Program-made: the position numbers and the translations under genes
Source of the DNA: Candidatus Hebobacteria bacterium
GTDB lineage: Bacteria > Armatimonadota > Hebobacteria > Hebobacterales > Hebobacteraceae
Direction of reading: 5' to 3'
Assembly (NCBI GenBank): GCA_029821235.1
Contig: JALGTT010000028.1
Coordinates: 1 to 9,946 of the forward strand
DNA length: 9,946 bases
Shown: positions 1 through 5,547 of the stretch, in pieces
How the letters are laid out: each line of letters starts with the position of its first letter
Numbering within the stretch: position 1 is the stretch's first letter
Notes under the pieces: model-generated
The model's database searches: none
What the model was told of the DNA's origin: nothing
The model's input: the letters and a program-made list of their open reading frames with translations, nothing else

Positions 1-323
1 CGGAGAATGCCGAGGCTCTGCCAGAGCGGCAGTCCCACCGCCAGTTCGCAGAGCGAGCGCGTCCGTCTTCCCCACGCGCGCAGCCCGCGGCCGGCGAGGC
101 CGTGCACGGAAATGGCGCGGAAAGTGTGGCCGGCGGCCGGCACCACCCTGGACTCAATGCGGTCCCCGCCGATGAACAGCATCCTGGCGTCGGGAAGCAG
201 CCGCCTGATCTCCTCCGCCACCGCCAGCGCGGGATAGACGTGTCCACCGGTCCCTCCCCCCACCAGCGCGAAGCGCATGGGGGTGGAAGATTCTCCATTT
301 CGAGCCGAGGAATGGCCGGTCAC
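1..323 (-). CDS. murG: MurG, UDP-GlcNAc:lipid I GlcNAc transferase (5' part only)
   Basis: MurG transfers GlcNAc from UDP-GlcNAc onto lipid I at the cytoplasmic face of the membrane, giving lipid II. Only the first ~107 residues are here; the gene runs off the low-coordinate end. The N-terminal glycine-rich loop GGGTGGHVYPALAVAEE and the following DRIESRVVP...G...HGLAGRG pattern match the MurG acceptor domain (E. coli has DRMEADLVP and SGLRGKG). I chose the GTG at 321-323: it overlaps the ftsA stop as GTGA and has AAGGAG 11 nt upstream. The ATG at 276-278 is the alternative. It starts closer to the conserved domain but has no Shine-Dalgarno sequence at normal spacing; GTG adds 15 polar residues. 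The gene normally lies between ftsW and murC, so its place after ftsA is unusual. Whether it is the only murG in the genome cannot be seen here. Confidence 0.9.
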   Translation of the reverse strand, partial: MTGHSSARNGESSTPMRFALVGGGTGGHVYPALAVAEEIRRLLPDARMLFIGGDRIESRVVPAAGHTFRAISVHGLAGRGLRAWGRRTRSLCELAVGLPLWQSLGIL

Positions 324-1543
324 GATCTAAACAACTCCTTCACCCAGGCGACCATCCGGCCCAGGATGGGAAGCACGCGGATCTGCCGCCCGCGGTCGGC
401 GCGGCGGGTCTCCGCCTCCCGGTGGGCGTAGTAGACCAGGCCGACGCCGGTGGCGAAGGCCGGATTGCGGGCCGCCTCCAGCGACCCGGCGGCCACCCGG
501 CCCAATCTCGCCCGGCAGGAGAAAACCTCCTCGGCGACTTTGGCGATCTCGGGCAGCAGGCTGCCCCCTCCGGTGAGCACCACTCCCCCCGGCGGAGGCC
601 ACGGCCCGCCGGCCGCGCGCAACTTCTGGGCGGCCAGTTGAAACATCTCCCTCACCCGGGCCTCGATCACCTCCGCGAGAAAACGCCGGTTCGCGGTCCC
701 CTCCCCCTCCTCGGAGGGAATCGGCAAGAACTCCTCCTCGGGGACGGCCGCCGCGCGGGCGCATCCGTGGGTGAGTTTGATCTCCTCCGCCTGGGGATGG
801 GTGATGCCGAGGGCGACCGCCAGATCGTGGGTGATGAGGTTGCCCGCCACGGGCACCGCGCCGGAAAAGGCGATGCTGCCCTCGGAGAAGAGCGCCAGGT
901 CGGTGGTCCCCCCGCCGATGTCCACCAGCAGCACCCCGAGGTCCTCCTCCTCCTGGGTGAGCACCGCGTCGGCCGCCGCCAGCGGCTCCGCCACCAGCTC
1001 CTCCACGGAGAGCCCTGCCTGCTCCACCGCCTTGGCGACATTTTCGACCGTATTGCGGGGGATGGTGACGATGTGGGTGTCCACCGCCAGCCGGCTGGCA
1101 GTGAGGCCCACCGGGTTGCGCACCCGCGGCTCATCGTCCACCATGAACCCGCGGGAGATGGCATGGATTCTGCGGCGGTCCGGCGGGATGGGGGCCGCGT
1201 TCACCGCGGCCGCCATCACCCGCTCGACATCGGCCCAGGAAACCTCGCGGTTGGCGCGGGGAAGGCGCACCTCCGCGTGGGAATTGACGCAGGTCATGTG
1301 CTGCCCGGTAAGCCCGACCCAGGCGGACTCGAGTTCCAACCTGGTGCTGCGCTTGACTTCGGAGACGGCGCGTCGGATTGCGTCCGCGGTCTCGGCGAGG
1401 TCCACCACCACCCCCCGGCGGAGGCCCCGGCAGGGGGCGGAGGCGGCGGCCAGCAACTCGACCTCCGCGCCGCGCGCGCCCACCACCGCGGCCACCTTGG
1501 TGGTGCCGACATCTATCCCAAGCAGGATCTCTCGATCCGCCAA
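320..1543 (-). CDS. ftsA: FtsA, actin-like divisome protein and FtsZ membrane anchor
   Basis: FtsA is an actin-family ATPase that tethers FtsZ filaments to the inner membrane and recruits later divisome proteins. Numbered from the TTG at 1543 (407 aa), it has phosphate-1 motif GIDVGTTKV (9-17), an SHS2/1C region around 80-160, phosphate-2 motif DIGGGTTDLA (208-217) and the adenosine motif VVLTGGGSLLPEI (321-333). The C-terminal GRMVAWVKELFRS fits the amphipathic membrane-targeting helix, joined by a charged linker (about 374-388). Length is normal for the family. I chose the TTG start because GGGAGG lies 7 nt upstream and the protein then begins MADREILLGID, as FtsA usually does. A GTG at 1567 overlaps the sbp stop by one base (TAGTG) and adds 8 residues, but lacks a Shine-Dalgarno sequence. 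Downstream, its TGA overlaps the murG GTG. Confidence 0.96.
   Translation of the reverse strand: MADREILLGIDVGTTKVAAVVGARGAEVELLAAASAPCRGLRRGVVVDLAETADAIRRAVSEVKRSTRLELESAWVGLTGQHMTCVNSHAEVRLPRANREVSWADVERVMAAAVNAAPIPPDRRRIHAISRGFMVDDEPRVRNPVGLTASRLAVDTHIVTIPRNTVENVAKAVEQAGLSVEELVAEPLAAADAVLTQEEEDLGVLLVDIGGGTTDLALFSEGSIAFSGAVPVAGNLITHDLAVALGITHPQAEEIKLTHGCARAAAVPEEEFLPIPSEEGEGTANRRFLAEVIEARVREMFQLAAQKLRAAGGPWPPPGGVVLTGGGSLLPEIAKVAEEVFSCRARLGRVAAGSLEAARNPAFATGVGLVYYAHREAETRRADRGRQIRVLPILGRMVAWVKELFRS
335..340 (-). promoter_or_regulatory. Ribosome binding site supporting the murG GTG start
   Basis: AAGGAG inside the last codons of ftsA lies 11 nt before the GTG at 321-323. The spacing is slightly long but usable. 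The later ATG at 276-278 has only a GGAG about 14 nt away, so this site favours the coupled GTG start. Confidence 0.5.
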
Positions 1544-1550
1544 TGAACCG

Positions 1551-1556
1551 CCTCCC
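1551..1556 (-). promoter_or_regulatory. Ribosome binding site supporting a TTG start for ftsA
   Basis: GGGAGG with a 7-nt spacer to the TTG at 1541-1543. The competing GTG at 1565-1567 is preceded by a C/G-rich stretch without a purine-rich motif, so this site decides the start call. Confidence 0.55.
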
Positions 1557-1566
1557 GTGCTGCCCA

Positions 1567-1935
1567 CTACTCGGGACCGGCCGCGCCGGAACTGCGCCGA
1601 CGCCGCTGGGCGGTCACCAGCAGGGCGCGGATGCGCCCCAGGTTGGTGAAGATGCGAATGCCCAGGGCGACCGTTACCGCCAGATAGAGGTCCACGTCCA
1701 ACTTGTCGCCCACATAGCAGAGCAGCGCGGCGATGAGCATGTTGGCGAAGAAACCGGTGACGAACACCGCCTCATCGAATCGCTTCTCGAGGCGCGCCCG
1801 AAGCCCGCCGATCAGCGCGTCCGCCCCGGCCAGAATGCAGATGGCGATATAGCCGGCCCACACGGAGGGGAGCGCGGGGAGCCAGTAGACGGCGAAGAAC
1901 CCGACCAGCAGCGCAATGATGGGCAGCGCGATCAT
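1567..1935 (-). CDS. sbp: Small basic protein Sbp (DUF1290 family membrane protein)
   Basis: A 122-aa membrane protein of the DUF1290 family, the family of Sbp next to ftsA in B. subtilis. The exact role is not established; conservation beside division genes suggests a link to divisome or envelope function. Hydrophobic segments are visible at about 2-20, 26-45, 57-76 and 83-98. Family landmarks include AGADALIGGLRARLEKRFD (36-54), the VFVTGFFANM stretch, GDKLDVDLYLAVTVALGIR (76-94) and IFTNLGRIR (95-103), followed by a basic RRRR patch (111-114) and short polar tail. The ATG start overlaps the stop of the upstream DUF881 gene as ATGA, with GGAGGAG eight bases upstream, so the start is well supported. 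Its TAG stop lies 23 bp before the preferred ftsA start. Confidence 0.93.
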   Translation of the reverse strand: MIALPIIALLVGFFAVYWLPALPSVWAGYIAICILAGADALIGGLRARLEKRFDEAVFVTGFFANMLIAALLCYVGDKLDVDLYLAVTVALGIRIFTNLGRIRALLVTAQRRRRSSGAAGPE

Positions 1936-2681
1936 GGCACGCTCTCCTCCAGCACGGGCCTCGCGTACCGGAACTTGGGGGCGATGGCGATCGCCGGCAC
2001 CGTCACCTCATCCTTCGGCGTGAGTTTGACCACGAACTCCAGGCGGCGCAGCCGGTCGAGCGCGCCGTCGCGGATGTTGAGGGCGGACATCAGGTTGTCC
2101 TGGTTCCCGATCACCTGGAAGGTGAACGGAGGGGGAATAGTCACCTTGTTGACCTGAATGAGACGCCCCGAGCAAGTGATCGCGCTGCCGGTCACCAGCC
2201 GCTGCCCATTCAGGGAGATCGCCTCCGCGCCCGCCGCCCACAGTTCGTTGATGATCCCGATCAGATCGAAGTCGTGGATGACGAAGAGATCGGAGGATCC
2301 GCCGTTGTCGTCGGCCTTCATCGCGGAATCGTCGAGGGTCAACTCGATCCCCGGGCCCCGCATGGGGAGGAGGCCCAGCGCGGCCCGCGAGTTCTGGAGT
2401 TCCTCGCTGAGTTTCACCAGACCGTGTCCGGCGGCCGCCTCCTCCTCATACTTGGACAACTGAATGCGCAGGTCGGCGATTTCCTTTCTCTGATTCTCGA
2501 TCTGGGTGCGCGCCTCGCTGACCATCGCCACCAGCGCGTTGGTGCGGCGCGCCATCTGGGTATCCCCCCGCGCCACCCTCGCCTTGACCTGGAGGCCCAG
2601 CAGCGCGCCCAACACCAGGCAGAGGCCGGTGAGCACCAGCAGCCAGTGCCGCCCGCTCTGGACCGATTCTCCCACGGTCAC
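1932..2681 (-). CDS. DUF881 family membrane-anchored coiled-coil protein (YlxW-like)
   Basis: A 249-aa bitopic protein. Residues 12-32 form one hydrophobic segment with a short cytoplasmic N-terminus. Residues ~45-100 are rich in charged, Q and L residues in a coiled-coil-like pattern (SEARTQIENQRKEIADLRIQ). The DUF881 domain fills ~105-236, with MRGPGIELTLDDS (107-119) and the hallmark IINELWAAGAEAISLNGQR (143-161). The function of the family is not firmly known; in B. subtilis, ylxW and ylxX encode such proteins between divIB and sbp, and a division-site scaffold role is an inference. The start is GTG at 2681, overlapping the ftsQ stop as GTGA; an in-frame GTG at 2675 has better spacing from the GGAGGT. 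The same frame stays open to 3035, but that extension lies inside ftsQ and is low complexity. Only one DUF881 copy is present. Confidence 0.92.
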   Translation of the reverse strand: MTVGESVQSGRHWLLVLTGLCLVLGALLGLQVKARVARGDTQMARRTNALVAMVSEARTQIENQRKEIADLRIQLSKYEEEAAAGHGLVKLSEELQNSRAALGLLPMRGPGIELTLDDSAMKADDNGGSSDLFVIHDFDLIGIINELWAAGAEAISLNGQRLVTGSAITCSGRLIQVNKVTIPPPFTFQVIGNQDNLMSALNIRDGALDRLRRLEFVVKLTPKDEVTVPAIAIAPKFRYARPVLEESVP

Positions 2682-3526
2682 TCCACCTCCACCCTGGCCC
2701 GGCCCGAGGCCTCCTTGGGCCGCCAGTAGGCCCCGTCCGGATCGCTGAGATCCAGGGTGGCGATCCGCTCCGGGGCGATGCGGCGAAGCACCGCCACCAG
2801 CAGGTTGACCTTCTCGGCCAACTGCTCCCGACCGCCCAGTTTCACTTCCGCGCCGGACTCCAGCATCGCCGTCACTTCCCCGTTGCTCTCCAATCGCAAC
2901 TGCGTCACTCCCAACTGGGGATGTGGCGCAAGGGCGTTCAGCACCGCCGCCAGCGCGGCCGCCTCGGCCTTCGCCTCCCGCGCTCCCGCCTCCCGCAGGT
3001 TGAGATGGGGGGCGACCAGTTCGGGCAACCCCCATCCCATTTCATTCCGAATCGTGTAGATAACACCTTGCGCGTCCACCAGCAAAGCGCGCTCTCCGTC
3101 GCGAATCACCGCCATCGGCTCCCGTCTCTGGACGGTGACCACCAGCCGGCTGGGGAAATCGCGGGTGACGCGCACCGCGCGGACCGACGGAAAGCCGGCC
3201 AGCATCTGAGCCAGGCGCTCGGTGGGCGCACGGAAGTAATTGGTGCCAGGGGGCAGTTGCACCCGCTCGGCGAGTTCCCGGCACACGTTCTCGTCACCCC
3301 GCAGTTCCACGGTGCGAATCGCAAAGCGCGGGGAGGTCAGCAGCGCATAGCACATCTCCGCCGCCAGGGCCAGCAGGCAGAGCCGCACCCCCCACCGCAG
3401 CCGCCACAACCAACCATGCTCCGGCTGGATGCGGGGATGGGAGGCCCCCAGCGCGGGGGGATGGGGCCGCCCCGCGGCGGTCGCTGTCCGCCTCCGCCGC
3501 TTCACCTGTGCATCGGCTCTAGCCAC
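2678..3526 (-). CDS. ftsQ: FtsQ/DivIB, bitopic divisome scaffold with POTRA domain
   Basis: FtsQ joins FtsB and FtsL in the extracytoplasmic part of the divisome and links early and late division proteins. The 282-aa protein has a basic, proline-rich cytoplasmic tail (1-45, including KRRRR), one membrane segment (about 46-63), a POTRA domain (about 66-135, FAIRTVELRGDENV to VTVQRREP) and the FtsQ C-terminal domain. The REPMAVI...LLVDAQGVIY signature (135-157) is typical of FtsQ/DivIB, and LPEL at 167-170 is the usual place for this family. The GTG start at 3526 overlaps the end of ddl by 8 bp; purine-rich sequence precedes it but the Shine-Dalgarno sequence is not ideal. Sequence divergence is normal for this fast-evolving family. 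Its stop overlaps the GTG of the DUF881 gene. Confidence 0.94.
   Translation of the reverse strand: MARADAQVKRRRRTATAAGRPHPPALGASHPRIQPEHGWLWRLRWGVRLCLLALAAEMCYALLTSPRFAIRTVELRGDENVCRELAERVQLPPGTNYFRAPTERLAQMLAGFPSVRAVRVTRDFPSRLVVTVQRREPMAVIRDGERALLVDAQGVIYTIRNEMGWGLPELVAPHLNLREAGAREAKAEAAALAAVLNALAPHPQLGVTQLRLESNGEVTAMLESGAEVKLGGREQLAEKVNLLVAVLRRIAPERIATLDLSDPDGAYWRPKEASGRARVEVE
2685..2690 (-). promoter_or_regulatory. Ribosome binding site for the DUF881 gene
   Basis: GGAGGT inside the end of ftsQ. It lies 3 nt before the GTG at 2681 and 9 nt before the in-frame GTG at 2675. Spacing favours 2675; the 4-bp stop/start overlap favours 2681. The two differ by only two codons. Confidence 0.5.
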
Positions 3527-4541
3527 GGCCCTCTCGTCCCTCCAGCGCGAGTTCGATCAGCCTCTCCACCAGGTTGGGGAAGGGCAGACCGGCCGCCTCC
3601 GCCGCGCGCGGCAGAAGGCTGGTCTCGGTGAGGCCGGGGATGGTCTGCAACTCCAGGACGTACACCTCCTCCTCCGCGGCGATCATGTCCACCCGGGACA
3701 TGCCGCGGCACCCCAGCAGCCGGTGGGCGGCCAGGGTCAACTCGCGGGCGCGGGCGGCCTTCTCCTCACTGATGCGGGCGGGGATGATCTCCTCGGTGGC
3801 GCCGGGCGTGTACTTCGCCTCGTAGTCGTAGAACTCGTACTTCGCGCCGGGCACGATCTCGATGATGGGCAGCACTTCCGGGTCGTCGTTCCCCAGCACC
3901 GGCGCGCTGATCTCCACCCCGGGGATGAACTCCTCCACCAGCGCCTCCCGCCCGAACCGCCAGGCGAGTTCCAGCGCGGGCCGCAGTTGCGCCTCCTCCC
4001 GCACGATGGTCACCCCCAGGGAGGACCCTTCGGAGGCCGGTTTCACCACACACGGAAGCCCGAATTCGGCGGCGAGTCGCGCCGCGTCCTCCGCCTCGCG
4101 CACCATCGTCCACCTGGGCGTAGGTATTCCCTCCTGCTCGAACAGCCTCTTGGCGATCGGCTTGTGGAGGGCCATCGCGCTGGCCAGCACCCCGGAGCCG
4201 GTGTAGGGAATGTCGAGCAGGTCCAGCATCGCCTGCACGGACCCGTCCTCGCCGGCTCCCCCGTGGAGGGCGATGAACACCACATCGGGCCGCACATCGG
4301 GGGCGGGGGGCTCGGGCGCGGCCTCCTCTCCCTCCTCGGCCGGGGTGAAGAGGATGCGCGCCAATTCCCCGGCGCGGGCGCGGGTGATGGTCGCCAGATC
4401 GATCAGGCTCGCCTGGAAGCGGTCGGAGTCGAGCGCGGCGAACACCTTCCGGCCGCTCATCAGACACACCTCGCGCTCCGCGGAGGTGCCGCCGGTGAGC
4501 ACCGCCACCCGCAGGCGGTCGGATTTGTCGGTTGCTCCCAT
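3519..4541 (-). CDS. ddl: D-alanine--D-alanine ligase (Ddl), ATP-grasp
   Basis: Ddl joins two D-Ala using ATP, making the dipeptide that MurF attaches. The 340-aa protein shows the N-terminal GGTSAEREV (17-25, its Glu contacts the substrate amino group), HGGAGEDGSVQ (93-103), YTGSGVLASA (113-122), VVKPASEGSSLGV (165-177), FYDYEAKY (237-244), SRVDMI (282-287, metal Asp285) and ELQTIPGLTETSLLP (297-311). Oddities: the last metal ligand, Asn272 in E. coli DdlB and nearly always Asn in NT.PG.T, is Gln299 here (codon CAG). The usual EREVS reads EREVC and SALAMDK reads SAMALHK. An acidic proline-rich loop (67-83) separates two N-domain strands. The other ATP-grasp residues are intact, so I expect an active enzyme. 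The ATG at 4541 follows a 49-bp spacer with a hairpin; GAGAGAGG lies just upstream. It overlaps ftsQ by 8 bp. Confidence 0.95.
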   Translation of the reverse strand: MGATDKSDRLRVAVLTGGTSAEREVCLMSGRKVFAALDSDRFQASLIDLATITRARAGELARILFTPAEEGEEAAPEPPAPDVRPDVVFIALHGGAGEDGSVQAMLDLLDIPYTGSGVLASAMALHKPIAKRLFEQEGIPTPRWTMVREAEDAARLAAEFGLPCVVKPASEGSSLGVTIVREEAQLRPALELAWRFGREALVEEFIPGVEISAPVLGNDDPEVLPIIEIVPGAKYEFYDYEAKYTPGATEEIIPARISEEKAARARELTLAAHRLLGCRGMSRVDMIAAEEEVYVLELQTIPGLTETSLLPRAAEAAGLPFPNLVERLIELALEGREGRG

Positions 4542-4557
4542 GGCCTCTCTCGGCGGC

Positions 4558-4578
4558 CCGCCTCCTTCCAGGAGGCGG
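4558..4578 (-). repeat. Perfect inverted repeat (hairpin) in the murB-ddl spacer
   Basis: Two perfect 9-bp arms (CCGCCTCCT and AGGAGGCGG on the minus strand) flank a 3-nt loop GGA. Flanking GGC/GCC bases could extend the stem past a small internal loop. No T-run follows in the transcribed direction, so it is not a standard intrinsic terminator. The downstream arm contains AGGAGG but lies 19-20 nt from the ddl ATG, too far to be its normal Shine-Dalgarno sequence. Confidence 0.75.
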
Positions 4579-4590
4579 AGCCGGCCCGGT

Positions 4591-5547
4591 TCAAAGAATC
4601 TCGATCTCCAGTTCCAAATCTATGCCATATCGCCGAAGCGCCAACCCATGGGTGCGCTCGATCAACTCCATCATCTGCGCGGCGGTGGCCCGGCCCCGGT
4701 TGATGAAGAAGTTGGCGTGGCTGCGGGACACCTGCGCGTCCCCCACCCGCAGTCCCTTGGCTCCCGCTCTGTCCAGCACTTTCCCGGCCGCCACCCCGCG
4801 GGGATTCTTGAACACGCTTCCCGCGGACCAGGCGCGGAGAGGCTGCCGGGCCGCGCGCTTGGCGCGGAGCCGCTTGATCTTCGCGCGAATCTCCTCCGGG
4901 GGCGCGGGCCGGAGGTGGAGACGGGCCGACAACACGATCGCTCCCGTCCCGCGCAGATTGCTGTGGCGATAGCGATAGGCGAAATGGTCGCAGCACCACT
5001 CGCACACCTCGCCGCGGGCGTCCAACACCACGGCCCTGTCCACCAGATCGCCGATGGAGCCGGTGTCGGTGCCCGCATTGGTGGCGAGCGCGCCCCCCAG
5101 GGTGCCGGGGATGCCGACCGTGGATTCCAGCCCGCTGAGGCCGGCGGCCGCGGATTCCTTCACCAGGCGCTGCAGGGTGACGCCCGCCCCCGCCTCCACC
5201 CCCCGGGGGTGCCACTCCACCTCCCTGAAGGCCGGCGCCAACTTCACCACCAGGCCGCGCACCCCGTCATCGGACACCAGCAGATTGCTGCCGTTCCCGA
5301 TCACCTTGGCGGGAAGCCCCTTGCGCGCGGCAAAGTCGAGCACCGCGGCGAGGTCATCCGCATCCCTTGGTTGGACGAAGATGTCCGCGGGGCCGCCGAT
5401 GTGGAAGGTGGTGTGCTTGGACATGGGCTCCCAGAGCTTGACCGAGCCGCGAATGCGCGCCCGCAGGTCTTCGGCGGCGAGGGAGTTTTCCCGCTCGGAG
5501 GTGACCATCACCGGTGCTGTAGTGTAGGTCTGCAGTGCCGTGCTCAT
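4591..5547 (-). CDS. murB: MurB, UDP-N-acetylenolpyruvoylglucosamine reductase
   Basis: MurB is the FAD- and NADPH-dependent cytoplasmic enzyme that reduces UDP-GlcNAc-enolpyruvate to UDP-MurNAc. The 318-aa protein shows the FAD-binding GNGSNLLVSDDGVRG (84-98) and STVGIPGTLGGALATNAGT (142-160), the catalytic-serine motif AGSVFKNP (242-249, Ser244), and HANFFINRGRATA (277-289). A C-terminal GIDLELEIEI (308-317) carries the conserved Glu region. The layout, without the extra type I loop, fits a type II MurB. The FxYR.S element reads FAYRYRHSN (189-197), an apparent small YR duplication. I chose the ATG at 5547 because it overlaps the murC stop as ATGA and has GGAG 5 nt upstream. The frame is open to 5610, but that would lie inside murC and add an arginine-rich tail. 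A 49-bp hairpin-bearing spacer separates it from ddl. Confidence 0.96.
   Translation of the reverse strand: MSTALQTYTTAPVMVTSERENSLAAEDLRARIRGSVKLWEPMSKHTTFHIGGPADIFVQPRDADDLAAVLDFAARKGLPAKVIGNGSNLLVSDDGVRGLVVKLAPAFREVEWHPRGVEAGAGVTLQRLVKESAAAGLSGLESTVGIPGTLGGALATNAGTDTGSIGDLVDRAVVLDARGEVCEWCCDHFAYRYRHSNLRGTGAIVLSARLHLRPAPPEEIRAKIKRLRAKRAARQPLRAWSAGSVFKNPRGVAAGKVLDRAGAKGLRVGDAQVSRSHANFFINRGRATAAQMMELIERTHGLALRRYGIDLELEIEIL

Noticed and set aside
2682..3035. N-terminal extension of the DUF881 protein to 367 residues
   Set aside because: It lies wholly within ftsQ in another frame and is Gly/Arg-rich low complexity; the GTG at 2681 gives a normal bitopic DUF881 protein.
3519..4541. Van-type D-Ala-D-Lac ligase in place of Ddl
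   Set aside because: The YDYEAKY loop typical of D-Ala-D-Ala ligases is intact, and the gene lies in the dcw cluster without vanH or vanX neighbours.
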